Positions 8,879 to 17,977 are shown, counted from the stretch's first letter. The stretch is DNA of 64,000 nt from OFTM382 sp964448185 (GCA_964448185.1 CAYUVO010000001.1:1-64000), one strand, 5' to 3'. Numbers and translations are program-made. The notes: generated by a model not told the origin, from the letters alone.

Positions 8879-8938
8879 GCGAGAGTCTTGAAGAAGCGAT
8901 CCGCTCGCAGCGCGAGATGGTCTTCTCGCCATGAAAAA

Positions 8939-8958
8939 CCCCATCCTTGCGGATGGGG
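8939..8958 (-). terminator. Intrinsic terminator of clpX
   Basis: A perfect 8-bp stem CCCCATCC/GGATGGGG with a 4-base loop. Read on the minus strand it is followed by TTTTT, giving a textbook factor-independent terminator 80 bases after the clpX stop. On the plus strand only a weak CTCGTTT follows, so it may serve the ParA operon less well. Confidence 0.8.
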
Positions 8959-9037
8959 CTCGTTTGAATCGTACTTTGTAGAACCTGCTTCATCGAACCA
9001 GACTGGTTGAATCAGGCGTTGGATCGCAGCGGGTGCT

Positions 9038-10420
9038 TTATGCCGTTTCCTTCTTCTGAACCAGACACTCATCGAGTGTGCGTTTGCCGTCGAGAGCGGT
9101 TTCATCGACGAGGTACGTCTGGCCGTGGTTGTCACGCTCGGGCAGCTCGTAGAGCAGGTTGAGCATCACGCCCTCGATGACCGATCGCAGCGCCCGGGCA
9201 CCAGTATCCATCTCGGCTGCCTTCTTGGCAATCAACTCGAGCGCTGTCTGCGTGAACTCGAGCTTGGCGTTTTCAAGCCCAAAGAGATGCTGATACTGAC
9301 GGACCAGCGCGTTGCGTGGCTCGGTCAAGATCCGCATGAGTGCTTCGATGCCGAGCGGCTCGAGAGGCGTCACCACGGGCAAGCGACCCACCAACTCGGG
9401 GATGAGCCCGAACTCGACGATGTCCTCGGCTGTGACCTGCGAGAGAATCTCGGCGGTCGAGACGTCCTTGCCCACGCCGCCACCGGTGCTGGCGAACCCG
9501 ATGCGGGTCTGCCCGAGCCTGCGACGGATAATGTTTTCCATGCCTACGAACGTCCCGCCACAGATAAACAGGATGTTGCGGGTATCGATCTGGATGTACT
9601 GCTGCTCGGGATGCTTGCGTCCACCCTGCGGGGGCACATTGGCAACCGTGCCCTCGAGCATCTTGAGCAGGCTCTGCTGGACACCCTCACCCGATACGTC
9701 GCGAGTGATCGAGACGTTGTTCGAGGTCTTGCCGACCTTGTCGACTTCGTCGATGTAGATGATCCCGCGCTGAGCTGCCTCGACATCAAAGTCCGCAGCC
9801 TGCAACAGCTTGAGCAGCAAATTCTCGACGTCCTCGCCCACATAGCCCGCTTCGGTGAGCGTCGTGGCGTCGCCGATCGCGATCGGGACCTTGAGCATCT
9901 TGGCAAGCGTGCGTGCGAGCAGCGTCTTGCCCGAACCCGTCGGGCCCACGAGCAGGATGTTCGACTTGTCGAGTTCAAGATCGTCCGTGTTCTCGCTTTC
10001 GAGATGCATCAGACGCTTGTAGTGAACGTGGACCGCGACCGAGAGCGTCCGCTTGGCCTGCTCTTGGCCGATGATGTATTGATCGAGGAACCCGCTGATC
10101 TCACGCGGGTTTGGGATCTCGGTCAGGGCGGAGCTGACGCTCGAAACCCGCCTGCGTTCCTGGCGGAAGATGTTCTGGCACAAGTCGGTGCAGTTGTTGC
10201 AGATGTAGACCTCGTTGGGGCCTTCGACCATGGGGCCGACATCGCGGGAGGTCTTGCCACAGAACGAGCAGGTCGTGACCTTTCGGCCTCGGAACCCGCT
10301 TCCACCGCCATCACCGCCGCCCGCGGTGGGTCCGTTTCCAGACCCGCCGCCCGAGCCCCCAACCAAGCCCCCTCCTGAGCCGTTCCGATCATCCGTTGAA
10401 TCTGTGCGGTCCTTGGCCAT
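9038..10420 (-). CDS. clpX: ATP-dependent Clp protease ATP-binding subunit ClpX
   Basis: A 460-residue AAA+ unfoldase that recognises tagged substrates and feeds ClpP. The N-terminal C4 zinc finger uses Cys51, Cys54, Cys74 and Cys77 (CSFCGK and YICNNC). Walker A is GPTGSGKT at 159-166 and Walker B is IIYIDEVDK near 220-228. The pore loop GYVGED and the ClpP-docking IGF loop (RIGFAS) are both present. Sensor 2 GARALR lies near the C-terminus. Residues ~15-45 before the zinc finger are an unusual glycine-rich stretch. AAGGA 6 bases upstream of the ATG supports the start. No clpP or tig is adjacent, unlike many bacteria. Confidence 0.97.
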   Translation of the reverse strand: MAKDRTDSTDDRNGSGGGLVGGSGGGSGNGPTAGGGDGGGSGFRGRKVTTCSFCGKTSRDVGPMVEGPNEVYICNNCTDLCQNIFRQERRRVSSVSSALTEIPNPREISGFLDQYIIGQEQAKRTLSVAVHVHYKRLMHLESENTDDLELDKSNILLVGPTGSGKTLLARTLAKMLKVPIAIGDATTLTEAGYVGEDVENLLLKLLQAADFDVEAAQRGIIYIDEVDKVGKTSNNVSITRDVSGEGVQQSLLKMLEGTVANVPPQGGRKHPEQQYIQIDTRNILFICGGTFVGMENIIRRRLGQTRIGFASTGGGVGKDVSTAEILSQVTAEDIVEFGLIPELVGRLPVVTPLEPLGIEALMRILTEPRNALVRQYQHLFGLENAKLEFTQTALELIAKKAAEMDTGARALRSVIEGVMLNLLYELPERDNHGQTYLVDETALDGKRTLDECLVQKKETA

Positions 10421-10604
10421 GGAAGGTCCTTACTCGGTAGTCTGGAGGGTCAAAGCGCGGTGGTACACACGTCACCACCCGCACTTCGGGTAGCTCTTCC
10501 CGAGTCTATCGGCATACCCCGCCGAGGTCTGCACTTGAGTTGACAACCTTGTCGCAATGAACGCACTTATCCAGACGAATCGGCCGAGGCTGTTCGTGCT
10601 TTGG

Positions 10605-10955
10605 TCAAATCTGGGGCTTGTCATGGCTGTCATGGCCCGAATCGTGCAGTGATGCCTTGGCCCGCTCGACCATCGTCGCCCGGATCGATGCGTATTCCTC
10701 GTCGCTCAGCTCGCCGCGATCACGCATCAAGCGCAGATCCTCGAACATCGTCGCTTGGTTGCTGGTGTCATCGAGCCCGAGCATCCGTCGGCGCAGGAAC
10801 ATCAGCACCACCCCAGCAATCACGAGCAACGCGATCGCCAACCCGATCCAGCCCAGCAAGGGAGTCAGATCGGGGCTCCCGCTCCGGCGCGCACCCTGCT
10901 GCACCCCAAGCGTGGTCATGGACACCAACCCCGCATGAACCCAGCCCATCATCAT
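10605..10955 (-). CDS. Small membrane protein with a SHOCT-like C-terminal helix pair
   Basis: A 116-residue protein. A single transmembrane segment, LLGWIGLAIALLVIAGVVLMFL, covers residues ~33-54, followed by a basic RRR stop-transfer. The cytosolic tail MFEDLRLMRDRGELSDEEYASIRATM matches the SHOCT pattern (short oligomerisation-type C-terminal domain), which occurs at the ends of many unrelated bacterial proteins. Its ATG overlaps the stop of the preceding gene by 4 bases, so it is the last member of the minus-strand operon that starts with the acylphosphatase. No enzymatic role is suggested. Confidence 0.7.
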   Translation of the reverse strand: MMMGWVHAGLVSMTTLGVQQGARRSGSPDLTPLLGWIGLAIALLVIAGVVLMFLRRRMLGLDDTSNQATMFEDLRLMRDRGELSDEEYASIRATMVERAKASLHDSGHDSHDKPQI

Positions 10956-11725
10956 GCTCCCCCTCCCCCACTACCACCGCCCCGGCCCATCGCTCCATGA
11001 AGCGGAGCAAGCAGCGTCGGAACCACACGCTCATGCACCAGACGCTCGCCGAGCACTCGCAGCGCATCGTGCGCCTCAGCGAGATGTTCAAGCTCCGCGA
11101 ACGGGCCATGCCTGCGCAAAGTCAGATACACACTCAATGGCTCGCGGTCTGTCTCGATAAATGCCCGGACTGATTGAGGTCTGGTCTTGACCTCGAAGAA
11201 GGCTTCCACGTCTGCGCCGCTGTCATACCCTTTGAATCGAAGCCCGAAGAGCGGCTGGCAGTCCGCGGGCTCCGCATCGGCAAGCTCCATCAAGCTCGCC
11301 AGAGGCGAACCCTCGAACAGCGCCTCAGCGACGACCGCATCGTGGTTGCCCGAGGCCGTGAGATCAAAGCCGTAGAGCAGTTCGAGATATTCGACGTCGA
11401 GCGGGCTGATGCTCAGGTAATAAGGCGTCAGCTCCAACAGCGAGCGATGCAACTGATACCCGTGCGCTAGCTCCGAAGGATTCACCACGCCCGAGCGCAC
11501 AGAGCTGGCCCGGATCGACACCCACCGCTGAGGCGTATTGCCCGGCGGGCTTTCGAGTTCGAGTTCTTCACCGACCCGACGAAGCTGGGTCATCGCCGGG
11601 TATTCACGCCGAAGACGCTCGAAGAGCGACAGCACCGTCTCACGACCACGGGGCAGATCGAGCTTGAGACTCAGCTTCTGATTGACGTATGAATCCGAGC
11701 AGAACGCCCGGTAGCTCTCGACCAT
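10952..11725 (-). CDS. Conserved hypothetical protein
   Basis: A 257-residue soluble protein that I do not recognise. It begins VESYRAFCSDSYVNQKLSLKLDLP and ends in a Gly-rich tail. Segments such as RESVLSLFERLRREYP-like helices and FGLRFKGYDSGADVEAFFEVKTR suggest an alpha/beta fold, without any catalytic motif I can name. The start at 11725 is chosen because AAGGAA lies 8 bases upstream. That element is part of a 14-bp tandem duplication, so a second copy sits further upstream. The upstream extension of the frame would translate the duplicated leader. It is coupled by a 4-base overlap to the SHOCT protein. Confidence 0.65.
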   Translation of the reverse strand: MVESYRAFCSDSYVNQKLSLKLDLPRGRETVLSLFERLRREYPAMTQLRRVGEELELESPPGNTPQRWVSIRASSVRSGVVNPSELAHGYQLHRSLLELTPYYLSISPLDVEYLELLYGFDLTASGNHDAVVAEALFEGSPLASLMELADAEPADCQPLFGLRFKGYDSGADVEAFFEVKTRPQSVRAFIETDREPLSVYLTLRRHGPFAELEHLAEAHDALRVLGERLVHERVVPTLLAPLHGAMGRGGGSGGGGA

Positions 11726-11726
11726 C

Positions 11727-11754
11727 GATGGGGTTCCTTGGATGGGGTTCCTTG
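11727..11754. repeat. 14-bp tandem repeat covering the Shine-Dalgarno of the downstream gene
   Basis: The 14-mer GATGGGGTTCCTTG occurs twice head to tail. On the minus strand this gives two copies of an AAGGAACCCCATC block immediately before the ATG at 11725, so the ribosome binding site is duplicated. Confidence 0.85.
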
Positions 11755-11794
11755 GAAGGGGGGCTTGCTGTGCCTTGGGCACATGGCCAAGAGT

Positions 11795-12517
11795 CTATTC
11801 GATCGAGTCGATGGGGCGGGCCACCCAACCGGTGATCTGTTCGACGAGGTGATCGGTGGCTTCGAGCGTCTCGACGACCAGATCCGCTCCAGCCTTGGCA
11901 AGCTGCTGGGCGGTGAATGTCCCGGTGGCGACTCCCACCGATCGACAGCCATGAGCGTGCGCACAGGCCACATCGTGGACCGTGTCACCGATCACGACCG
12001 CTTGATGGCCCGCGAGTTGGCGATCGTGCAGCACGCCATAGCGATCAAGAGCCACCCCGGGGAGCTGATCGCGGGTAGGTGGGTCCAGCGGGGATTCATC
12101 GCCCCAGACACTGATCGCAAAGCGTTCGGGCTGCCAGCCCGCTGCCTGCAGCTTGGCGCGGCCCGTCGGGGCGTAGTTGCCGGTCAGCACGCCGAGGGTG
12201 AGTTCTGCCCTCGTGCCAAGAGCCTCGACCAGAGCATGAGCACCGGCTAGAGCCTGCACTTTGCCTGAATCGGCGATGGCTTGGGTCATCTGCTCGATGT
12301 AGTGCTCGCGCATCTCTGCGAGAGCTTGTGCGACCGGGTCTACGCCGTTGAGCCGGAGCAGATCGCTGAGGATCAGCGGATCGAGCCTGCCCGAAAACTC
12401 GAGCGACTCGATCGTGACCTCTCGCCCGAGCATGGCTTTGCCAGCGCGTCGCATGACTTCTCGCCCGAGCCCGCCGGTGAGTAATAGCGTGCCGTCGATA
12501 TCAAAGAGGATGAGCAT
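11795..12517 (-). CDS. HAD-superfamily hydrolase, phosphoglycolate-phosphatase-like
   Basis: A 240-residue haloacid-dehalogenase phosphatase. Motif I is LILFDIDGTLL with both aspartates, motif II is LGVLTGNYAP with the conserved Thr, and the C-terminal acidic motif is VVIGDTVHDVACA, which in this family binds Mg. The helical cap lies between motifs I and II (residues ~15-90). The fold type is that of Gph/YqaB-like enzymes, which act on small phosphate esters, but the substrate cannot be read from sequence. Its ATG shares one base with the acylphosphatase stop codon, indicating translational coupling, and both neighbours are phosphate-ester chemistry. Confidence 0.85.
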   Translation of the reverse strand: MLILFDIDGTLLLTGGLGREVMRRAGKAMLGREVTIESLEFSGRLDPLILSDLLRLNGVDPVAQALAEMREHYIEQMTQAIADSGKVQALAGAHALVEALGTRAELTLGVLTGNYAPTGRAKLQAAGWQPERFAISVWGDESPLDPPTRDQLPGVALDRYGVLHDRQLAGHQAVVIGDTVHDVACAHAHGCRSVGVATGTFTAQQLAKAGADLVVETLEATDHLVEQITGWVARPIDSIE

Positions 12518-12783
12518 CAGCTCTGAATCTCGAAGGAGGATTCGCCGCCGAGTTCTCGGACCTGCATGGATTCGACATTGTGAACATGGCGTGCTTGCTG
12601 GGAGATGATCGCTGCGAGGAACCGTTCGACTTCAGCCGGGCAGCCCTGGGCTTCGAGGCGGACGCTGGCGTCGGGTTCGTTGCGGACCCAGCCTGTGACC
12701 GCGAAACCTCGGGCGATGTGCCGAGCGGTGAATCGGAAGCCGACTCCCTGCACGCGGCCTGAATAGACGACTGCTGTGCGCAC
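12517..12783 (-). CDS. acyP: Acylphosphatase
   Basis: An 88-residue acylphosphatase, which hydrolyses acyl phosphates such as carbamoyl phosphate or 1,3-bisphosphoglycerate. The signature YSGRVQGVGFRFTARHIA carries the phosphate-binding loop and catalytic Arg, and GFAVTGWVRNEPDASV carries the catalytic Asn. The longest frame starts at a TTG at 12843 (108 residues). I prefer the GTG at 12783 because homologues have only a few residues before the YSGRVQG strand, while a GTG at 12813 is also possible. No strong Shine-Dalgarno distinguishes these. It is the first gene of the minus-strand operon with the HAD phosphatase. Confidence 0.88.
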   Translation of the reverse strand: MRTAVVYSGRVQGVGFRFTARHIARGFAVTGWVRNEPDASVRLEAQGCPAEVERFLAAIISQQARHVHNVESMQVRELGGESSFEIQS

Positions 12784-13155
12784 GCTGGGTTTGGTGGTGG
12801 TGATTGGATGCACGCGGGGATGGTTCACCGGCCAGAGTCGCAAGGCCAGCAGCGTTTCGTCCGATTTCGTGCCCCACTTTGCCGATCAAATACCAAATAT
12901 TATGCCGATACTGCCCGCCGACTGGCATCGTCGCGGGGGCGTGGTAGCGTTGAGGTTGGGCTGGTTGTTTCGATTTGAGGGATGAGGCCGCGCGCTCTAC
13001 AGCTGAGATCCAGGGCAGGATGCTCTGCGTGATCTTCTGGCTGCGGACATCGGGTGGGCAGCGGGCGGGTTCTCGGGCGTAGCCTGTGGGATGCAAGCGC
13101 CCGAGCAGAGGGATGAGGCCGAGAAGATCTGTTCGAGTTGCACGGAACCGCGACG
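12784..13155. other. Divergent intergenic region between acyP and dnaG
   Basis: About 370 bases separate the divergent acylphosphatase operon and dnaG. A short AT-rich patch near 12885-12905 is the only likely promoter area. The 14-mer GAGGGATGAGGCCG occurs twice (about 12977 and 13110). I see no RNA gene or convincing small ORF. Confidence 0.5.
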
Positions 13156-15060
13156 ATGACCAACACGCACACACAACCCGGTTCTCGCTCGATGGGCGGC
13201 ACGGACGACGTGGCGAATGTGCGCGTAGCGACCGACATTGTGGAGTTGATCGCCGAGCACTTGGCGCTGCGTCCCAAGGGCCGCGAGTTTGTGGGGTTGT
13301 GCCCGTTTCATGACGATAAAAACCCGTCGATGTACGTCGTGCCCAACAAGCAGATCTTTCATTGCTTTGTGTGCGGCGCGGGCGGCGATGCGTTCACCTT
13401 CATTCAGCGCCACCTCGGGCTCGAGTTCCGCGAGACGTTGGAGCTGCTCGCTCAGCGCGCGGGGATCGAGCTGACGAGGCGCACGGTCGCCGAGAGTGCA
13501 AACGCGAGCGGCCCGAGCCGGGGCGAGCTGTGCGAAGCAAACCTGATCGCGCAGCGATTCTTTGCCACGCTACTTGCAAGCGAATCTCACGGCAAGCTCG
13601 GACGAGACACCATCGAACGCCGGGGCATCAGCGCCGAAATGGTTGAACTGTTCGGGATCGGAGTGTCGCCCGATCGGTGGGATGGGCTCATTCGCAAAGC
13701 CGATCAGCTCGGGTTCGATCAGCGAATCCTTGTGGCTGCGGGCCTGGTCAAGCCGCGCGACGACGGCTCGGGCTACGACACGTTCCGCAATCGGCTCATG
13801 TTCCCGATCTATGACGCCTCGGGCCGGGTGATCGCGTTTGGTGCGCGCAAGCTCAAGGACGAAGACGAGCCCAAGTATCTCAACAGCCCCGAATCAGCGG
13901 TGTTCGATAAATCGGCGTCGCTCTTTGGATTGCGTCAGGCCAGCACTTCGATCCGACGCGAGAAAGCGGTCATGGTCGTCGAGGGCTACACCGACGTGAT
14001 CGCGTGTCATCAGGCCGGGCTTACGAATGCGGTCGCGAGTTTGGGCACCGCCCTCACCAGCGGGCACGCACGATTGCTCCGGCGTTTGTGTGAACGGATC
14101 GTGCTGGTATTTGATGGCGACGAGGCGGGTCAGCGTGCTGCCGACCGAGCGGTCGAGGTGCTGTTCGCTGAAGCCATTGACGTGGGCGTGGTCACGCTCG
14201 ATCGGGTCAGCGATGCTAAAGACCCGGACGAACTGCTCAAGCGTGAGGGCGGCGCGGAGTTGCTGCGCGACGCGGTGGACAATGCGCGCGATCTGTTGGC
14301 GTACCGCTATGACCGCTTGGCGGCGGAGCTTGCAGGCAGCGGCCCGGCAGCGATGGACAAGGCGGTCCGCGAAGAACTCGCCACGCTCGCTCGCCTCGGA
14401 CTTGCCAAGGTACCCCGGTCGAGGCGGGAGCTGATCGTGCGCCGGCTGCGCGAGATCACAGGGTTGAGCGAGCGTGCCTTGGCAGAGGCGCTCCCGACGG
14501 GGCGGGCACTTTCCGGATCACGCGGAGCGGGGCGCAGACACGCGGATGACCCGTCTGATCCGTCTAACCCGGCATCGGGCGAGATGAACCCTGACCACGC
14601 TCGGGGGCCATTGAGCCCTGCGGATGCGGCGCTGGGGTGTGTGCTGATCGAGCCCAAGCTGCTCAAGGAGGCGGATGCAGATCAGCGCTCCATGCTCGGG
14701 CCTGACGCCTACGCTCAACCATTCACAAGGGAGATCGCGCGCGTGGTGTTTGACCTCGATGCACGAACAAAGCCGTGGGGACTCGACAGCGTGCTTGGCT
14801 CGCTTGATGACCCGCAACTGGCAGCCCGGGCGGTCGCCCTCCACGAACAAGTACGAGCCCACACGGCGGACGAGATCGAACGAGTGGAGACGTTGTGGCG
14901 AGACTGTTTGCTACGGCTTGGACGCCGCGCCGAGCAACCAATACCCGCAGCTCCAAAGAGCGATGCCACGCAACGAGCACTGGCAGCGCTCGAACACGCA
15001 CAGAAACAGCGGCATACGTTCGGCGATGACATGACGCGGCTGCCAAGGCCAAGAAGATAG
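13156..15060 (+). CDS. dnaG: DNA primase
   Basis: A 634-residue primase that makes RNA primers at the replication fork. The N-terminal CHC2-type zinc-binding domain is visible as GLCPFHDDKNPSM followed by FHCFVCGAGGDAFTF. The catalytic core has FRNRLMFPIYDASGRVIAFGAR and then the TOPRIM domain with VVEGYTDVIACHQAG and IVLVFDGDEAGQRAA, whose acidic residues bind Mg. The C-terminal third (~430-634) should contact DnaB and is poorly conserved. I chose the ATG at 13156 rather than a TTG at 13138. rpoD follows 75 bases later, so this is the classical macromolecular synthesis dnaG-rpoD arrangement without rpsU. Confidence 0.96.
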   Translation: MTNTHTQPGSRSMGGTDDVANVRVATDIVELIAEHLALRPKGREFVGLCPFHDDKNPSMYVVPNKQIFHCFVCGAGGDAFTFIQRHLGLEFRETLELLAQRAGIELTRRTVAESANASGPSRGELCEANLIAQRFFATLLASESHGKLGRDTIERRGISAEMVELFGIGVSPDRWDGLIRKADQLGFDQRILVAAGLVKPRDDGSGYDTFRNRLMFPIYDASGRVIAFGARKLKDEDEPKYLNSPESAVFDKSASLFGLRQASTSIRREKAVMVVEGYTDVIACHQAGLTNAVASLGTALTSGHARLLRRLCERIVLVFDGDEAGQRAADRAVEVLFAEAIDVGVVTLDRVSDAKDPDELLKREGGAELLRDAVDNARDLLAYRYDRLAAELAGSGPAAMDKAVREELATLARLGLAKVPRSRRELIVRRLREITGLSERALAEALPTGRALSGSRGAGRRHADDPSDPSNPASGEMNPDHARGPLSPADAALGCVLIEPKLLKEADADQRSMLGPDAYAQPFTREIARVVFDLDARTKPWGLDSVLGSLDDPQLAARAVALHEQVRAHTADEIERVETLWRDCLLRLGRRAEQPIPAAPKSDATQRALAALEHAQKQRHTFGDDMTRLPRPRR

Positions 15061-15135
15061 AGCGAAGTAAGACACGCGGCGCGAAGCCGCCACAGGGAGG
15101 CTTGCTATAACGGCGGCCAACCAAGGGAGTCGGAA

Positions 15136-17016
15136 GTGATCCAAGACCTGCACCCAGCGGTACGCGAGCTGCTCGCCCTCGGCAAAGACCGGGGCTGGTT
15201 GAGCTACGAGGAGATCAACAACACGATCCCCGACTCGATGGTCGAACCCGACAAGCTCGATGAGCTGTTGGTGCTGATCGACCGCATGGGACTTGAGCTT
15301 GTTGACGAGCTCGAGTTCAAGGCTCGGCTCCACCGCGAGTCGCTGCGTCAGGGCAAAGAAGCAGGACCCAATCCACTTGCCAACACCCCGCTGGGCGGCA
15401 TGGGCCCCGGACTGCCCGGAGGCGTGGGCGGCGTGCGGGCGATGAGTGTCTCGGGCGGCGAGCGCGGGCATGTGGACGCCAAGCTCCGCCAACAAGTGGC
15501 CGACGCCAAAGAGATTGATCCTGATGCTGAGAAGGAAGTGGCCGAAGCGGCGAAACTCGATCCCGAGGCGTTGCAGCGAGAACTCGTAGTCGACGGCAGC
15601 GGCGACTCTTCACGCCGAATCGACGACCCGGTACGGATGTACCTCTCGCAGATGGGCTCGATCCCGCTGCTCACAAGGCCCGAAGAAATCCGCCTCGCCA
15701 AGAAGGTCGAAACCACACGGATGATCTTCCGTCGGCGTTGTCTGGGGAGCGACTACCTCGCGGCGCGTGCAGCCGAGACGCTCCGGCAGGTGTCGGCGGG
15801 CGAGCTGCCGTTCGACCGGACGATGCGTGTTTCGACCGCTGAGCCCGACCATAAGGCCAAGCTGGCCAAGCGGATCCCCGCGAATCTGCCCACCATCGAG
15901 AAGCTCGGCGAACTCAACCGCGACGATTGGGAGTTGCTCGCGACAACCACCGGCAAGAAGGCCGAGGTAATCCGCGAGCGCATGTCCAACCGCCAGCGGC
16001 GGAGCGCAGCGTTGATCGAGGAGTTGTGTTTGCGGACGGGCAAGATCGTGCCGTTGATGCGCAAGCTGCGGTCGATCAGTCTGAAGATGAGCGACCTTGC
16101 TGCGAATCTTGAGGAGGCTTCCAAGCATCCCAAGCGGTACGAGGACGAGGATGTCGAAGTCACACGCGAAGAGCTCGCCGGGCTTGAAGCGCTCGTGCTC
16201 GAAACACCCGAAACGCTCGAGCGAAGACTCGCGAGCATCTCGACGGTGTTCTGGGAATACGAGCAAGCCAAACGCGACCTCTCGGGCGGCAACCTCCGGC
16301 TGGTCGTTTCGATCGCCAAGAAGTATCGCAACCGCGGGCTGAGCTTTCTGGACATCATCCAGGAGGGCAACACGGGTCTGATGCGTGCGGTGGACAAGTA
16401 CGAGTACCGCCGAGGGTTCAAGTTCTCGACGTATGCGACGTGGTGGATCCGTCAGGCGATCACGCGGGCGATCGCTGACCATGCCCGGACGATCCGCATC
16501 CCGGTCCACATGATCGAGACGATGACCCGTCTGCGTGGCATGGAGAAGGACATCCAGCAGAAGACCGGGATCGAGCCGACGCTCGAAGAGCTCGCCGAGT
16601 ACGCGGAGATGAGCCCCGAAGAGGTCCGCCGGGTGATGAAGATTTCCAAGCATCCCGCGAGCCTCGATCGGCCCGTGGGTGAAAGCGAGGACAGCCACTT
16701 CGGCGACTTCATCGAAGACCACAGCCAGGCCCCGCCCGGCGAAGCGGCCTCGCAAGCCATGCTCAAGAATCGCATCGAAGCGGTCCTCAAAACGCTCACC
16801 TACCGCGAACGCGAGATCATCAAGCTCCGCTATGGCATAGGCGATGGGTACACCTACACCCTCGAAGAAGTCGGACGGATCTTTAAGGTCACCCGCGAAC
16901 GGGTCCGGCAGGTCGAAGCCAAAGCGATCCGCAAACTCCAGCACCCGGTCCGCAGCCGAAAGCTCCGGGGCTTTGTGGATGTGGACGAAGTGAGCAACGC
17001 TCCGAACGATCGCTGA
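15136..17016 (+). CDS. rpoD: RNA polymerase primary sigma factor (sigma-70)
   Basis: A 626-residue housekeeping sigma factor. Region 1.1 is the N-terminal LHPAVRELLALGKDRGWLSY segment. Region 1.2 is DDPVRMYLSQMGSIPLL. Region 2 contains NLRLVVSIAKKYRNRG, LDIIQEGNTGLMRAVDKY and FSTYATWWIRQAITRA, which bind the -10 element. Region 4 contains LTYREREIIKLRYG and FKVTRERVRQVEAKA, which bind the -35 element. The non-conserved region between 1.2 and 2 is present. The start is a GTG at 15136 with AAGGGAG 6 bases upstream. It lies just after dnaG and is probably cotranscribed with it. Confidence 0.97.
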   Translation: MIQDLHPAVRELLALGKDRGWLSYEEINNTIPDSMVEPDKLDELLVLIDRMGLELVDELEFKARLHRESLRQGKEAGPNPLANTPLGGMGPGLPGGVGGVRAMSVSGGERGHVDAKLRQQVADAKEIDPDAEKEVAEAAKLDPEALQRELVVDGSGDSSRRIDDPVRMYLSQMGSIPLLTRPEEIRLAKKVETTRMIFRRRCLGSDYLAARAAETLRQVSAGELPFDRTMRVSTAEPDHKAKLAKRIPANLPTIEKLGELNRDDWELLATTTGKKAEVIRERMSNRQRRSAALIEELCLRTGKIVPLMRKLRSISLKMSDLAANLEEASKHPKRYEDEDVEVTREELAGLEALVLETPETLERRLASISTVFWEYEQAKRDLSGGNLRLVVSIAKKYRNRGLSFLDIIQEGNTGLMRAVDKYEYRRGFKFSTYATWWIRQAITRAIADHARTIRIPVHMIETMTRLRGMEKDIQQKTGIEPTLEELAEYAEMSPEEVRRVMKISKHPASLDRPVGESEDSHFGDFIEDHSQAPPGEAASQAMLKNRIEAVLKTLTYREREIIKLRYGIGDGYTYTLEEVGRIFKVTRERVRQVEAKAIRKLQHPVRSRKLRGFVDVDEVSNAPNDR

Positions 17017-17049
17017 GCCGACGAGCGAGCCCATCTAGGAGAGTAACCG

Positions 17050-17433
17050 ATGATTCGAATCAGCTACCTCATGAGACGATTGCCCGGCTTGAGCTTGGAA
17101 GAGTTTCAGTCTTACTGGAGCGAGAAGCACCCGAAAGCGGCCCCTCAAGATGCGTTCTCGTTGCTCGGCGTCAAGCGTTTCGTTCAGGTGCTTCCGCTGG
17201 ACACCGATGCTCGTGATCTTGTCGTTGGCCCACGAACAGGACTGGCTGAGCCGTTTGATGGCATGGCCGAACTCTGGGTAGACAGCATCGAGGCGCTGAA
17301 AAGCAACTGGTCAACCGAAAAAGCCAAGCAGTACATCAAGATTTTCTACGAGGACGAGCAAAACTTCATCGACTGGAGTCGGTCGACAATCTTGGTTTCA
17401 AAGGTGATCAATGTTTTTGGAGATCCGAAGTGA
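17050..17433 (+). CDS. EthD-domain (dimeric alpha/beta barrel) protein
   Basis: A 127-residue protein resembling EthD, a ferredoxin-like dimeric alpha/beta-barrel. The N-terminal strand and helix MIRISYLMRRLPGLSLEEFQ is followed by YWSEKHPKAA, the family hallmark HP after a short helix. Then come the strands VKRFVQVLPLDTD and FDGMAELWVDSIE and the C-terminal helix. EthD-type proteins accompany some oxidative degradation pathways, but their biochemical activity is not well defined. TAGGAGAG 5-6 bases before the ATG supports the start. It sits 33 bases after rpoD on the same strand, though a functional link to transcription is not implied. Confidence 0.75.
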   Translation: MIRISYLMRRLPGLSLEEFQSYWSEKHPKAAPQDAFSLLGVKRFVQVLPLDTDARDLVVGPRTGLAEPFDGMAELWVDSIEALKSNWSTEKAKQYIKIFYEDEQNFIDWSRSTILVSKVINVFGDPK

Positions 17434-17503
17434 TCCCTGAAACGAACAAAGCCTCCGACATGCTCGCCGATGCATTCCTATCTCATAATCGGCTCGCTGT
17501 GAG

Positions 17504-17977
17504 TTAGAGCTGATTGGCTTTGTCGAGCCAGCCCAGCAGGCGGTCCGCGGACATCACGCCCGAGGTGCGGGCGACTTCTTTGCCTTCGCGGAAGTAGACG
17601 AGAGTGGGTAAGGAGCTGATACCGAGTTGCTCCGCATCAGCGTTGGCACCGGTCGCGTCGAGGTAGGCGGTCGTCACGTTGTTGGCGTCGATCCATTGGG
17701 TAAATCGTTCGTCGGATAATGCGCCGCGTTTGAGGGACTGGCACGGGCCGCACCAGTCGGCGGTGGCGAAGGCAAGAACGGTTCCATCGCCCGCGGTTTG
17801 GAAGGCATCATCAAGGGTGCTGTGCGACTCGAAGACCACAGGAGTGGGCGCGTGGCCCCCGCCAAGCATGGCCTTGAGATACATCCCGACCAAGAAGATG
17901 GCACCAATGACCATGACGGCCTTGAGAACACCGGCAAGCATGGACGGCTTTTGATAGGCTAATGGTTGAACTGGCAT
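17504..17977 (-). CDS. Membrane-anchored thioredoxin-family protein
   Basis: A 157-residue protein with an N-terminal transmembrane helix (AVMVIGAIFLVGMYLKAML, residues ~20-38) and a thioredoxin fold facing outward. The active site is FATADWCGPCQSLKRG, with the CGPC redox pair typical of reducing thioredoxins, and the conserved cis-Pro is in ISSLPTLVYFREGKEV. The start at 17977 excludes 26 upstream residues without similarity, although no clear Shine-Dalgarno was seen. It stands alone between convergent and divergent neighbours. A role in thiol reduction or cytochrome maturation in the periplasm is plausible from fold and topology only. Confidence 0.82.
   Translation of the reverse strand: MPVQPLAYQKPSMLAGVLKAVMVIGAIFLVGMYLKAMLGGGHAPTPVVFESHSTLDDAFQTAGDGTVLAFATADWCGPCQSLKRGALSDERFTQWIDANNVTTAYLDATGANADAEQLGISSLPTLVYFREGKEVARTSGVMSADRLLGWLDKANQL

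Noticed and set aside
9125..10378. 417-codon plus-strand frame over clpX
   Set aside because: Antisense to the conserved AAA+ core of clpX.
15610..17034. 474-codon minus-strand open frame over rpoD
   Set aside because: Antisense to rpoD; peptide has no domain and mirrors codon bias.
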